64,000 nt of DNA, from the NCBI GenBank assembly GCA_930367205.1, contig OV884011.1, positions 118,603,866-118,667,865 on the forward strand, read 5' to 3'. Below the pieces are notes generated by a model. That model did no database searches. It was not told the DNA's origin and worked only from the letters and a program-made list of their open reading frames with translations. Shown here piece after piece: positions 48,900 through 59,848 of the stretch (position 1 is the first letter of the stretch; every line of letters begins with the position of its first letter). The translations under genes and the position numbers were made by a program. Source of the DNA: Acanthosoma haemorrhoidale (taxonomy: Eukaryota > Arthropoda > Insecta > Hemiptera > Acanthosomatidae).

Positions 48900-49515
48900 T
48901 TCAAGTATTATTATATTATATAAGCATTGTTATATCGGTTCAGAGAACGTTTTTTAGACAAGTTAAATGTATATTATACTTTTGTAACAATAACAAATCG
49001 CAATTTAAAATTATTAAAAAGTGTATTACATGTAGCCTAGAGTACATATAATTACCTACTGTAAATAGATTAATTTATGTAGTCTATATTGATTTCCACA
49101 ATTTATAATAACAAGGGGATATGAAAAAAAATATTAGAGCAAGTTGACTACAGCATTTGTAGCAGTTTGGCTAGTTGTTTAACCCGGCCATAAAGTTTTT
49201 TTTTACTACAAGCACTTATTTTTTTATTGTACTTTGTACCGTGCCATAGTAAAGACGTAAAAAAATGTGATGAAAATCTAGCATCTTTCTTATTAAAAAC
49301 AGATATCCCAAGACATGCAACCACCCCAATCTAAACTCTAAGTTATTATATTACTTAATTAATTAATAATTACTTTATCATATGTTTGATAATTAGTTTA
49401 TTATAATCTGTTTTAAAAATTCAAATTAATTGTTTTTTGAATTATTTATCAGCCAAGGTTATTTTAATTAGTTTATCTCTCGAGAAGAAGGTAGCCGTCG
49501 ACGACTTAAGGCGAA
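48900..49515 (+). other. Upstream region of the roadblock gene
   Basis: Strongly AT-rich until about 49470, then GC-richer sequence (GAGAAGAAGGTAGCCGTCG) directly before the ATG, probably its 5' UTR. A TTTATCAG string at about 49444 could be either a splice acceptor or an Inr-like start. No TATA box can be singled out in such AT-rich DNA. Confidence 0.4.
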
Positions 49516-49842
49516 ATGGAGAGCGCTGAAGACTTCTTCATACCGTTGAGGAAACACGATGGCGTGAAGGCGGTGATGATGTTCACTGGTGACGGGAACA
49601 TACTCAGCACTGAATTAGACTTGGACACGACTATGGTCTACTCGTACATAGTGACCCAGCTGTGTGACAAAACCAGGGTCGCAGTGAAGGAGTTGGACCC
49701 AGAAAACGAAGTGAACAGGATCAGGGTGAAGATGAAAGAAAGAGAGCTGATCTTGGTCCCAGACAGGAACTACATCATGGTCATAGTGCAATCACCGACC
49801 ATCACCTCTGCCAATCCATATTTCGGCAATGAAGCTATTTAA
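49516..49842 (+). CDS. Roadblock/LC7 dynein light chain paralogue, intronless and intron-nested
   Basis: An intact 108-codon frame starts at an ATG in a good context (GCGAAATGG) and ends in TAA. Residues 11-97 align with the roadblock/LC7 fold (DYNLRB family): GVKAVMMFTGDG, then TTMVYSYIVTQL, then the hallmark KELDPENEVNRIRVK, then ELILVPDRNYIMVIVQSP, which matches the family's RDIDPQNDL..LRIR..E.MVAPD..Y..IVIQNP. Family members are homodimeric light chains that bind the dynein intermediate chain. About 11 extra residues follow the family's usual C-terminus. An AATAAA signal overlaps the stop region. The gene lies in a TBC1D30 intron on the same strand. Its single exon could reflect an old retrocopy or an insect-specific paralogue. 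No stop or frameshift is seen, and codon use is more GC-rich than the flanks, which supports a functional gene. Confidence 0.88.
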   Translation: MESAEDFFIPLRKHDGVKAVMMFTGDGNILSTELDLDTTMVYSYIVTQLCDKTRVAVKELDPENEVNRIRVKMKERELILVPDRNYIMVIVQSPTITSANPYFGNEAI

Positions 49843-51894
49843 TAAATTATAAATTGTGAATTTTACTTTTCTTTTATTACTTACGACGTATGTACTCTTA
49901 AAAGCTTAAGTGGGTGGAAAAAAGAACAGCAGATTAATCTGGTGTAGAATATAATGTAATTATCTTTAAATTATGAACAACTATTCACTGTGATAAACAA
50001 TAAGGTAAATCATAAAGAAAGAAAGTATAAAAAAAAAGTCTTGAAGGTGATAGAAGACTTAAAGTTCTTAAAAGAGGGTTAGGATTACACGTGCACGGTA
50101 TAAACAACTGGTTATAACTTGATAAGCAGTTCGATGAGCGACATTCAGGCAGTGATTATTTGCAAATCGATCGACACAGCTATTAAGTACTTATAGGCAA
50201 TAGCTGACCAAGTCGTTCATGAACGTCGGCATAACCAACTCGCTACGCAGGTACCTACCTACCTGTGTTGCCCAAGATAGGTTTCATTTCTTATATGTTT
50301 TTCTGTTTCCACTTCAACTCTTTTTAGACGGGTAAAGATACGTTGTTCCTTTGTATATTATTTTAAAAAAGGTAATATTCCAAGTATTTTCCTCACTTGC
50401 ACTAGATTTCTAACGGTATGGTTATAAATTATTTTTATCCAAAGTTAGGAAGAGATGGCCTACTTATTCAGGCTAAAATATCGCATAAACAATATATTCT
50501 AGTCTAATGTCAGTGTAAATAAAGTAGAGTAGGTATTGGGGGTTCCCCCAACAAAAAATGTATTTCTTTTCTTCGAACGAAAAACGATGGTAAAATCGTG
50601 AAATGTCCACAGTTAGTCGCTCTTAACAAAAACTAACTGTAATATCAAAACAATTTTGACGCCATTAACTCCTATTCGTTCTAATTAAATTAAAATATTA
50701 TTAATGATTAATTCCATTAAGCAAAGGCCAACGTGAACACACCTGCAAGGTTGAATCTATACTTTGATACAGCTAAGAACTCTTTACGAGTATGTCTGTA
50801 TATTATATGATAGTGGTCTGTTATGTTCTTTTTAATAGTTACAAAAGCACACACATGTTGGGGTACGTGAGAAAACATATATATTTTATAAAGTGAACAA
50901 GTAAGTAGTGGTACATAAAGATGGAATCTATTATACTGAATGCCAAAGGTAACATGAAGGTTATAACTAATAACAAAAGGCGGCACAAGGCTGCGTGCAA
51001 AATATTACATACACCACATGGTCCGACTGGTTTAAAATTTTAAATATATATTCAACAAAATCCTAGTTTATGCAGTGCAATATAGGTCATAATTATAAAA
51101 AAAAAAAATTGTTGTAACCGATCCTTGGATTAACTAGTAATGACAATTGGTGAAAAATACTGGTAGTGGTATTCTGTTCTCAGCCATGACGTTATCTCTT
51201 ACTTTATGAGTCTCATTAGGTGCTCAGAGTCAACTACGCGAATAACTGAAAATCACTATATTGTAGTTAACTCCATACAAATATCTCAGTTTTCAATACT
51301 ATTAGAATAAACAAGAGAGTATAATTTGGGAATTTCCATAGGAACAAAATGCGTTATTTTTTTTTGTGGAATTGAGGTATATAACAAAGCAATTGTGGTG
51401 CAAAAAATGTTTATTTTTATTTTAATATGATCGCATATAAATTTAAATGTAAGCTGTTTTGGCTAGTTGTGGCTTTTTAATTAAAACTATACAGAAAAAA
51501 GTCAATTTTTGAAAGGTGTCACACTCATAGTTACGACATAAGATTATTTATGCTCAAGCGCTTCCATCAGCTCGCACTAACCTCACGGCTAACAATAAAA
51601 TCACAACAAAAATTAAGTATGAAGGAAATAAAGGGTGGAGAAAATATTGCCCAGTACCAGTTTTCACTAAGATTTGTTATTAAGTTTGAAATCCGTTATG
51701 AAAATGTTCATAAAATTTAACATTTTACACTTAATAATTAAACCAGTGCCGTATAGCCCCTAAGTAGTAGAGATAGCCCAACACTTTATTTTTCTTATAG
51801 TATCATTATAATTGTTACCCATATTTCGAAATAGAACGATGCCTGTCAATCAGAAGGTCACAACAATAACAATATTCCGTTACGCATAGGAGGG
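49843..51894. other. Intron downstream of the roadblock gene, no gene seen
   Basis: AT-rich. The gene's polyadenylation signal lies at its very start. Confidence 0.6.
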
Positions 51895-52376
51895 TTGATT
51901 TGAAACTACTGCAGTATTCACGAAGAAATGATACTTTTCGTTCACCTGAGAACAATATTCCCTTATTAAGTCAGCAACAAAACAATCGTATATTAAGATC
52001 TACATTCTTGAACTCATCCGTTCCAAGTTCAATTATACACTACACCACACATCTTTATAATTCTCCTCGGAGACTCAAGTGGCAGTGTCCTCGTGACCTG
52101 CTATAAATACGGGACTGTGGGAGCCCTGGCAATGGCCAGTTTCTCCGAGCATGTCCTCCAGCCTCCGATGACTTCCCAAGACATCCAATGAATCTCTTTC
52201 GCATGCGAGGGAGGTTACAACCATGTGGAATCGGGAGGGCTCTGGGCTGTTTATAAATACTGTATGAATAAGCAAGTGAGTGAAGAATTGTTAATATGGT
52301 ATGAATGAAAACATTGATCATAATTGCATATTTCCCAATAAAGTAGATTGTAATTTTATCACAATAAAGGTTTTTT
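51895..52376 (+). mobile_element. Jockey-like LINE copy E (+), degenerate 3' end
   Basis: This plus-strand fragment retains pieces of the ORF2 C-terminus (TTGAAC-TCATCC region, PRRLKWQCPRDLL), the 3' UTR, and the tail TTGTAATTTTATCACAATAAAG ending near 52370. Several small indels break the frame, which makes it one of the older copies. Confidence 0.85.
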
Positions 52377-52577
52377 AATTTAACTTTTCGGTCAACACTA
52401 GTCCATATAAGGATCGTTACTTAGGTTTCGGTACCATTATTGGCCATGTTTCAATTAACTAGATCTGAATGTAGTCCAAATCGAGAATGCTAATCAATGT
52501 GAAAGGGGGGGGGGGACACTGACTCTCACGTTCTTACTCCGTAGCAGTTTCAGTGGCTCGGAGAGGTAGATTTGACC

Positions 52578-53617
52578 CTAGTACGCTTGGCATTGGTGTG
52601 AAAACGACAACAAATGTAAATTGAGGGCGTTTGTGGTGATCCCTTGGTGAGAGGAAGTATTCATTACTAAAGTTGCTACTCCAACATAGTCTTTATTGTG
52701 GTATTGAACAGCTGTAATGGGAATTCTAAATATGAGGAGATCACAATGATAACTAGGTTTGGGTGTGGTATGGGTTAGAAAACGGCAACTCTTAAGGAAA
52801 CGTAAAATAGCATCATTATTAGAGAAATTACCTAAGATATTACAGCTACACAAGTATACCCAACAAGAGCTTAGGGAAGCGTTAAGACAGGCTATTAAAG
52901 CTGGATAAGTGGGTGACGACACTAGCTCCACGGAGATGCCTCAGTGGATCAACAGGTGGCTGCGGTTGTGGCCGGAATATTTCAGCCCCTGTACCGATAC
53001 TGGTTTTACGCTTGGTTATCATCGTTTCACTGGACAGATGTGTCAGTGTTCACGGAACTTGCTAATTGAAGCCTTTTAATGTATGTGTTATGTCTCCTTA
53101 GTAATATTAACTACCGGTATAGGTGGTGGTAATAAATAGGGTAATGGCGCAGCGGGAGTTCCACAAAAAGCTTGTCTTATCTAAACATAGATATCTTGTT
53201 AGGAAACAGAATAGCAAAAACAATGATAATTTGAGAACAGATAGAAATAGCAGATAATGTGGCAGCTGTGGGGAGAGAATGGAGGGAGATGGAACTCCAC
53301 TTGAGGCTAAGCAAACACATTCAAGGCTTCTGACCTCATTATTATACAGGACCATTGCTGATTTCTCTCGACCCTCTCCAAACCCTTTCAGCTGGTATTT
53401 CTTACTTTTCACTAAACCTCACACACTTATATGTAAAAGTTTTGTACTTGGCATTCACAATCCTTAACTGCTTTGTAATGGGCATCTCACCACATTGCTA
53501 AAGTTGCTACTCCAACATAGTCTTTATTGTGGTACTGAACAGCAGTAATGGGAATTCTAAATATGGGGAGATCACAATGATAACTAGGTTTGGGTGTGGT
53601 ATGGGTTAGAAAACGGC
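52578..53617 (-). mobile_element. Possible LINE endonuclease fragment with a 120-bp direct duplication
   Basis: A 117-codon minus frame (52578-52931) contains a stretch (LLIFRIPITAVQYHNKDYVG, then VATLVMNTS) that resembles the central part of a LINE endonuclease. The match is by eye and weak. The coding segment 52667-52786 is repeated at 53498-53617 with about three mismatches, 831 bp apart in the same orientation. A long rearrangement or two adjacent truncated copies could produce this. Confidence 0.4.
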
Positions 53618-54210
53618 CCTAAAGAAAATTATAATGTGTTCTGCATAGGACCTACCTATTTTCCGATTTCTTTCCGAAAGTATAATAAGGCTGAAGAGGT
53701 AAAGATAGGCCAAGTGACTACTAAGCTGATGTCCCTAAAAACTTTCTAATGAACAAAAATTGAAAAGCTAAATAGACTGTTCACTATCGAGTAACGTTTC
53801 TCAAATGGCTAACGGATTTCCAGTCAGCAACTCTAAGAGGCAGCGAATAACCGCGCCATTTAGTGGAACCTGATCAAGTTCTTGTTTCAGTAGGTAATTC
53901 TAATGGTTGATGTAAAGATCTATACAATGCACCTATTAAAAAAATAATTGTCATTTTTTAATTTTCCTTTGTAATGGATATTACTAAATCTTCTTTATTT
54001 TATGTCTGGTAGAATTTTTTTTTAAAAGAAAGTTCTGTGTGCACCCCCCCCCCCTCACAGGTTTTCTTAAGAAATGTCATTCACATTCATTTTTTAAATT
54101 TTATTCATCTTTATATGCATGAACATTTTATTCAGTTTAATTTAATTTAATAATGATTATTATGATGATTATATTAATAATGATTTAATAATAATTAACT
54201 CATTTTTTAG
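53618..54210. other. Intron, no gene seen
   Basis: AT-rich with a C10 run near 54045. It ends in the acceptor of the exon at 54211. Confidence 0.7.
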
Positions 54211-54334
54211 GCCATGGACACTTTGTCGATCCCAGAACTTAACGAGCTGAGAGAACGGTATGTGTACAACATCTCGCCCTGGCCTATGGCAGCCAAGAAA
54301 GGACTTAGGATATTCTATCCTCACCAGCACTCAG
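54211..54334 (+). CDS. TBC1D30: TBC1D30-like Rab GAP, internal exon (post-TBC)
   Basis: A pyrimidine tract and TTTTTTAG acceptor end at 54210. The exon starts in phase 0 and reads AMDTLSIPELNELRERYVYN, then ISPWPMAAKKGLRIFYPHQHSG; the last codon is split after its first G. The donor GTAGGC begins at 54335. The P.L.ELRE.Y.YNI.P.P motif is the conserved post-TBC segment of TBC1D30. Translation past the donor meets a stop within about 60 bp, so the open frame seen beyond 54334 is intron read-through. Confidence 0.91.
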
Positions 54335-55654
54335 GTAGGCTCCCTTTGTACGCCATATTCATGCCAATAAGTATAATAAGGGGGGCAGTTTATATGTAGT
54401 AGAATAAATATTTTTCTTGTATCTTCCATCTTGTTGCTCTAACTTTTAATGGCTAAACTTTCATTTTCTGGTCACAAAAATTTATCGATCAACTTTTTAG
54501 TAAATGCGAATATTTTCATAAGTACGTTTAATTAAAATATTTATTTTCATATTTTGTATCATTTTTTTCTATTTTTCCTTACTTAACCTGTTCTTCATAT
54601 TTTCAAATGCATACTATTTTTTATGACATATAAATTGTATTTCAGATTTAATTTGGAAATCTGAGCTAAATCATTAAAAAATGTAATTATTACATTCATA
54701 CCATATTAAAACTTTTGATGAATTTATATTTTCAATTAGTGGTATTCGTTCATTATATTATAAATGATAAGAGTACGCCATGGAGATGAAACTACTATAC
54801 CACCGAGATGCTCTTACACAAATGAAAGGACTTGGGAAGAAACTTACACTTACACTTCTTCATTCCTAAATGTGTTACTTTCTGGGATTCCCACCTTCCT
54901 TCTGTTATTCGTGTGTATGCATCTGTTACTTTCAGACATTGCTTCTATTTTTTAGATGACCTTAGCAACCTTTCTCCTGAGTTTCTCAAGTAATACCCAG
55001 CCTATTCCAACTTGGACTATATGGTAAAGCAAATCCAAATAAACGAAAAATAATCACCTTATATAAAGTTCTTATCGTAACTACAAGTATCTTCAAGCCC
55101 TCATATTGATACTCTTTATTATTTGCTTCATTTATTAATTTTCTTATGTGAGAACACAAGACACTAAGAGCTAAAGTTTGTTATTTTGTACGGAAGATTA
55201 ACCTAAAGCCTTCTATTGATTTACAACAGTCGGCGCGTATGTTGGTGTGGTTAGAAAAAGATTCTTGGAAACTGTGACTGTTTCATGACTGTGGAGTTTT
55301 ATTTTCTGTAGTACTTCTAGAAAATAGCGAATTATTAACTAAGTGGATGAATTTGATGGAATATGGGCTAAGGTTGATGAAAGGTTTTCATCAAATTTAT
55401 TAACGAAAACGTTTCAACATACTTTATATGTCTGCATCAGGTCCTCGCAATAACAAAAGAAAGGTAGCTGTTAAATATGTGTGGTAATTACTCTAATTAC
55501 TATTACTCTAATATTATCTAAAGCTAGTTATAAAAGCATTGGTACAAAAAAAAGTAAAAGCATGCTATGAATAGCTCAGAATGGTGGTGACTAGATAACC
55601 TACAATTCAAACCCATGACTAAATTTTAAAAACTCTCTAAACAAGTTGCGAAAG
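54335..55654. other. Intron between TBC1D30 exon and gypsy element
   Basis: AT-rich, no coding motif recognised. Confidence 0.65.
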
Positions 55655-55703
55655 TCTTTTTTCGCTCGGATTCCTCAACTACTACCGCAGATTTGTTCCA
55701 GAA

Positions 55704-56126
55704 ATGGCAGAGTACCTCGTCTCTATTAACAATCTCCTTAAGAAAGGACAAAAAGTCGTCATTACCCCGGTAATGGAGAATAATATACGACGTTGCATGG
55801 AGCGGCTACAGGGGGAGCCTATACTAGCGTTTCCAGGTTTAGCACTCCCCTTCATGATTACCACAGATGTCAGTGAATATGCGCTGGGGGCGGTACTCTC
55901 GCAGGATTGCGATGGAGGGGAGCGACCAATACCATATGATATCAAATGCCTTACCGAATCCAAGAGTAGATATAGCGCGCTAGAACAAGAATTACTGGGG
56001 ATCGTATGGGCGCTAGAACACTTCCGGCCCTACGTATTCGGAAGGAAGTTTCGAGTTCAAACGGATCATCGACCCCTCCAATGGGTGGGAAAACCGAAAG
56101 AGTCTTCAGCGTGGATTACCAGATAG
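55704..56126 (+). pseudogene. Ty3/gypsy RT tail and RNase H domain
   Basis: The frame holds the RT-RNase H connection and the RNase H domain. Recognisable motifs are the first catalytic region ITTDVSEYALGAVLSQ, the SRYSALEQELLGIVWALEHF block with the catalytic glutamate, and the QTDHRPLQWV region. It ends at a stop after ITR; the continuation (YKPGKEN-type segment) lies in another frame, so a frameshift is present near 56120. Confidence 0.88.
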
Positions 56127-56599
56127 AAGGAGTTCCTCAGTCAATACAACATCGACATTATTTACAAACCGGGGAAGGAGAACGTCTTCACCGATTGGTT
56201 ATCCCGCGCGTTGGTCGTGAATGCAATTGAAGAGGATATTCCGGGACCATCACGTGACATCCTCCAATTCGTCCAGGAATGGTCACCCGGCGAGGAAGGT
56301 GAGCGAGAGGGCACTTCATCCAATAGAGACGTCATAGAGGATGTCGACGTCATCATTAATGACAAGAGGCGTCAGATCATTTGGCTCACCAAAACTTCCG
56401 GGCTTTTCAAGATGGAATCCGAGAAGTACGGCCACTGCAACATCGTCAAGATCTGATCGACACTGGGGATCAACGACGACATAATATACCACGCCCTGAA
56501 GAACGCATCCACTCCAGGGAAAACGCACCACATGCACGTGGGAAATGCGACCATCTGGGACCGCATCAAACGTCTATGGAGGACGGAGAGGATCGGAGT

Positions 56600-57713
56600 C
56601 GATCATTCATTTGTCCGATGTACCCTGAAGGTGGAGACAGTAAAACAAAAAACGCGGCAGAGAGAAGAGACCCTTGCATTCCGCCAAGGCAAGACAGACC
56701 ACCGGGGAATCGACTCTACCCTGCAAGCATTGAAGAAGAGATATTTCTGATGGGGCATGAAAGACACAATTTCGAGTTGTTGGTACCAGCGACACATGCC
56801 TTACCACGAAATATGATCGCCACCCCCCCCCCTCCCCTCAGAGCAAGCAATATAGGAGGAGACACCAATGGTAGGCCGACCGTTGGAGGATTGGCAGGCG
56901 GACACGTTCACATGGAGTGGATACAAATGGGTCACCATTGTGGACAGATTCAGCAAAACAGCGATGGCCTACCTGATAGCAGAACGATCAGCGGAAGCAG
57001 TCCTAAGGGCACTACGCACATGGTGCCAATTTTATGGTGTGCCAGACATGATAGCTTCCGACGCCGATAGGTAGTTTGATAACGCCGAAATCAGGGCTGA
57101 GGCAGTGGCCTTAGAGATCCTTTGGCATCTCAACACCCCAGGACACCCGAAGAGTCGAGGAGATGTAGAGCGGTTGTACAGCACGCTCAGTGACCACCTA
57201 CGAATTTACCATGGAGAGAAGGGGTTAGAACCTAACGTGGCGATGGAAAAGGCAGTCATCGCGTATAACCACTCGATCCATTCTGCCACCGGTTTTTCTC
57301 CGGTCGAGACGCTGTTGGGACTTCGAAGATGCCGGCGCGATAGCAGGAGTACGGCGGTCGATGAAGAACTGGCGGCACGGGTAGTCAGTAATCGGATAGC
57401 GCTAGGGAAACAGTGGGTGGCCGTTCGGGGAAGGCTTGCGGATAAGAAACGGTGACGGGTGTCGCGCGACAACCTCCAAGTCCGCGATATTCTGGGAAAA
57501 CTTAAACTCGGCGCGCTTGGGTGCCGGAGAAAAGGTTCGAACAGGGGTAAGGAACTAGTGCGGTACGAGGGTTCCTTCCGAGTGATCGCTCTCCACGAAC
57601 ATAACGTGGTCACGGTCGAAAGAATTACTCCCCCGATCAAACGGCGGACGGTACATGTGGAACAGCTCAAGTTTCCCGTAGTGGAGCCTGGGAGTCCCGT
57701 CGTCGACACATAA
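56600..57713 (+). pseudogene. Ty3/gypsy integrase (zinc-binding, DDE core, C-terminal domain), broken
   Basis: The zinc-binding N-domain is recognised by QGKTDHRGI (about 56690-56720). The core reads WQADTFTW (first D), then FYGVPDMIASDADR (second D) followed by a stop at 57072, and NTPGHPKSRGDVERL (E) in 57105-57455. The AYNHSIHSATGFSPVE block follows. A downstream frame (57459-57713) holds the basic C-terminal domain with YEGSFRVI. The catalytic residues are visible but split by stops, so no active product is expected. Confidence 0.88.
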
Positions 57714-57970
57714 CTCTGGTGTGCGTCGCAGGTGACAGAGACCAACTTGAGATACGTGACCTCAGCTCACCAGTCCCGAGAGGCCTATATTTTTTTTTAT
57801 TGTGTTTGTTTTTTGTTTAATGGGTCTGTCCTATTTTAGATGGACCTGGAAGACATTTTTTCTTTTCATATTTTTTTCATTATCAGAGTATGCTTTTGGT
57901 TTGGTTTTTCTATAGATACATAGCTGATGACGCATGTTATGAGCTTACGGGGAATGTCCATAAACTGATA

Positions 57971-57976
57971 GGGGGG
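57971..57976 (+). other. Polypurine tract of Ty3/gypsy element
   Basis: Six G residues directly precede the LTR start AGTTAT. This is where plus-strand DNA synthesis primes in LTR retroelements. Position and composition fit; no other role is apparent. Confidence 0.8.
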
Positions 57977-58163
57977 AGTTATGGCTAGTAGTACGGCAAT
58001 ATTATGCCTAATACCGCATAGCCTATGGTAAACAAACCCGTAACGTGTGTATAGAGGACCAGGAGGAGAATAAAGCCAGTTATAAACCAAACCATCACGT
58101 TATATCATTAACCTCCTTATTCATTATTTTTTCTTGATCGTCTACATCCGGGAGACGATAACT
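57977..58163 (+). repeat. 3' LTR of Ty3/gypsy element, AGTTAT...ATAACT
   Basis: The 187-bp LTR starts AGTTATGGCTAG and ends GGAGACGATAACT. The ends form an AGTTAT/ATAACT inverted pair, as in insect gypsy/17.6-type elements. An AATAAA signal lies near 58070. The LTR is followed at once by TATATATATA, matching the TATA-rich target preference of this group. No matching 5' LTR is found in the window. Confidence 0.85.
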
Positions 58164-58186
58164 TTTATATATATATATATATATGC
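58164..58186 (+). repeat. (TA)n run directly after the gypsy 3' LTR
   Basis: The TA run starts within a few bases of the LTR end and probably represents the insertion target. Confidence 0.85.
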
Positions 58187-58886
58187 ACCCAGCATTTTTC
58201 AATTACAGGGAAAGCTACCTAACTATTTTCTTTCTCTTCCGACATCTTCAATTAATGGAAACAGTATCAGAAAATTAAATCGCACGGTCTCTTTTTTTAT
58301 TTGAACGATTAAGATCGTATTTATCACTTACCTTATTCTCTCTGATACAATGTGTAACCCGCATTAATTTAAGTAAGTGTCCTGGGAAATCCCCTCGCGC
58401 TCTCACGACTCCTGGCACGCAAAATTACAAACTTAATCCCCCATACCACTTTAATGTTCACAATCCATTATATCTATCAAGTCATCTTCAACCACAAACT
58501 GCCTCGAGCTACTTTAGTTTTATTACGATTAATTTTTCTAAGTTTAATATCACCTTAGGAAGATATATACAGTGAAATAATTTAACAGTTGTTCTTTTTA
58601 GGGATTTCCTTGGTTTTTCAAGTCTAGTGATTGATGAATTTTACAGGAAATAGGCTACAATCACAACAAAACATGATTAATTTTCATTCATTAATTATTA
58701 GTTTTTTATTGAAAAAATAGCATTTCCATCAAATTGAGAAGACATCATATTAAATCAAATACGATAGTTCTTGTACTTATTAGTAGTTATGTTTTCTTAT
58801 ATTCAAATTTTTGTTGCCTCTCCTTCGAATATTGATTATTTTATATTATAATATAGTAAGTTTTGAAATGTTTACGCTGTGAACAG
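58187..58886. other. Intron, no gene seen
   Basis: AT-rich, ending in the acceptor of the exon at 58887. Confidence 0.7.
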
Positions 58887-59039
58887 GAGGATTTGGTGAA
58901 GACAGCTCAGGAGACAGCAGGATGACCCCCATATCCAACCACCCCGACCGGGAGAAGATCGCCTTAGACATTTCCACTCTGAAGAAGCAGTACTGGAAGT
59001 TGAGGGAACGCCAGAGGCAGGCCCACATCATACTGTCAG
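58887..59039 (+). CDS. TBC1D30: TBC1D30-like Rab GAP, internal exon (coiled-coil-like segment)
   Basis: The acceptor GAACAG ends at 58886. The first two bases complete a glycine codon, and the exon then encodes an acidic/serine-rich lead-in followed by REKIALDISTLKKQYWKLRE and RQRQAHIILS. It ends with one base of the next codon before the donor GTGAGT at 59040. The charged heptad-like stretch corresponds to the D.N.LK.QY.RI..KQQQ region of vertebrate TBC1D30, which is probably helical. Later coding exons are not recognisable before position 64000, so the C-terminal part lies outside the window or has diverged. Confidence 0.88.
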
Positions 59040-59236
59040 GTGAGTGTTGGTAGTTAAGAAATAGTCTGAAATGAGAGGTGTTAAATTGGAAGTAGGCATC
59101 AGGTCCTGCATAACGAGAAAAAAAACAAAAGGCAATAAAATTAGTATGATAATATTTTCTTATACCTATTTTGATTTCCCATTATCCCAGTATTACACCT
59201 CGTCTATTATATTATCATTGTTTCTTTCAAACATGT

Positions 59237-59848
59237 TGTAGTGACCGCTAACTACATAAGATAAATCACCCTATACTCTATTGCATATATATTGTAAGCA
59301 AAAGTAAATAACATGAACTAAATGTATGACAGACAAAATGTAAATAACATGAACAAATATAAATCATTGTAAATGTGTTAAGCAATAAAAGATGGGGGCC
59401 AAGCAAGTAAGACGAGAAGGGTCACCAGCTGTCAGTCATAAACATAAACAACCCTTTTGCAGCCTCTACCCTCCAGGGGTCGGGTAATCAGGCGGCGGTC
59501 GCGATTCATCACCACATGTGTGGAAACCCAACCGCCGGCCTAGGCCCTTGCAGCCCTCCTAGAGAGGGCACTTAAGCCAGGGCTCCTGGCCCTGTTAATT
59601 AGTCTCTCGTGACCTTTACTCGTTGATGCTTGGTTTCCGCTCGAACTCTGAAAACTTGATTAATTCTTTATGAAAAACCTCTGTACCTCTTCTCTTGAAC
59701 AAAGTGCATTGTCGGGGCACATACCTATCAAAAATGGAGTCAGATAGTAACGCCGTCATGAAACGATTGTCCAGGTTATAAACTCGAACAATCCGCCCTT
59801 GTCACCAGGGCTAGGGTGAACAGGCACCCCCCTAGTGACGTCCCGACA
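59237..59848 (+). mobile_element. Solo LTR 3 (same family, plus strand), imperfect 5-bp TSD
   Basis: The LTR spans 612 bp from TGTAGTGACCGCTAAC to GACGTCCCGACA. It is flanked by CATGT (59232-59236) and CGTGT (59849-59853), a 5-bp duplication with one change. It matches solo LTRs 1 and 2 through most of its length and differs by an internal GC-rich region. It lies in the intron after the last visible TBC1D30 exon. No related internal retrotransposon sequence is adjacent. Confidence 0.88.

Larger units (their letters stand above)
55655..58163 (+). mobile_element. Ty3/gypsy element (insect errantivirus-like), 5'-truncated, with 3' LTR
   Basis: The element begins inside the reverse transcriptase C-terminus (GFLNYYRRFVPEM, about 55660). 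It continues through RNase H, integrase and the C-terminal GPY-type region, and ends in a polypurine tract and 3' LTR. No env-like frame exists: only about 260 bp separate the pol end (57713) and the polypurine tract. Frameshifts and stops interrupt pol (for example about 56120 and 57070). gag, protease, most of RT and the 5' LTR are absent. It is an inactive remnant in the TBC1D30 intron between 54334 and 58887. Confidence 0.9.

Noticed and set aside
54764..54955. Small plus frame with hydrophobic C-terminus
   Set aside because: It is AT-driven, intronic, without motif or conserved context.
55440..59110. Repeated GCATCAGGTCCT strings (near 55434 and 59097) as a repeat family
   Set aside because: The shared core is too short and the flanks do not align.
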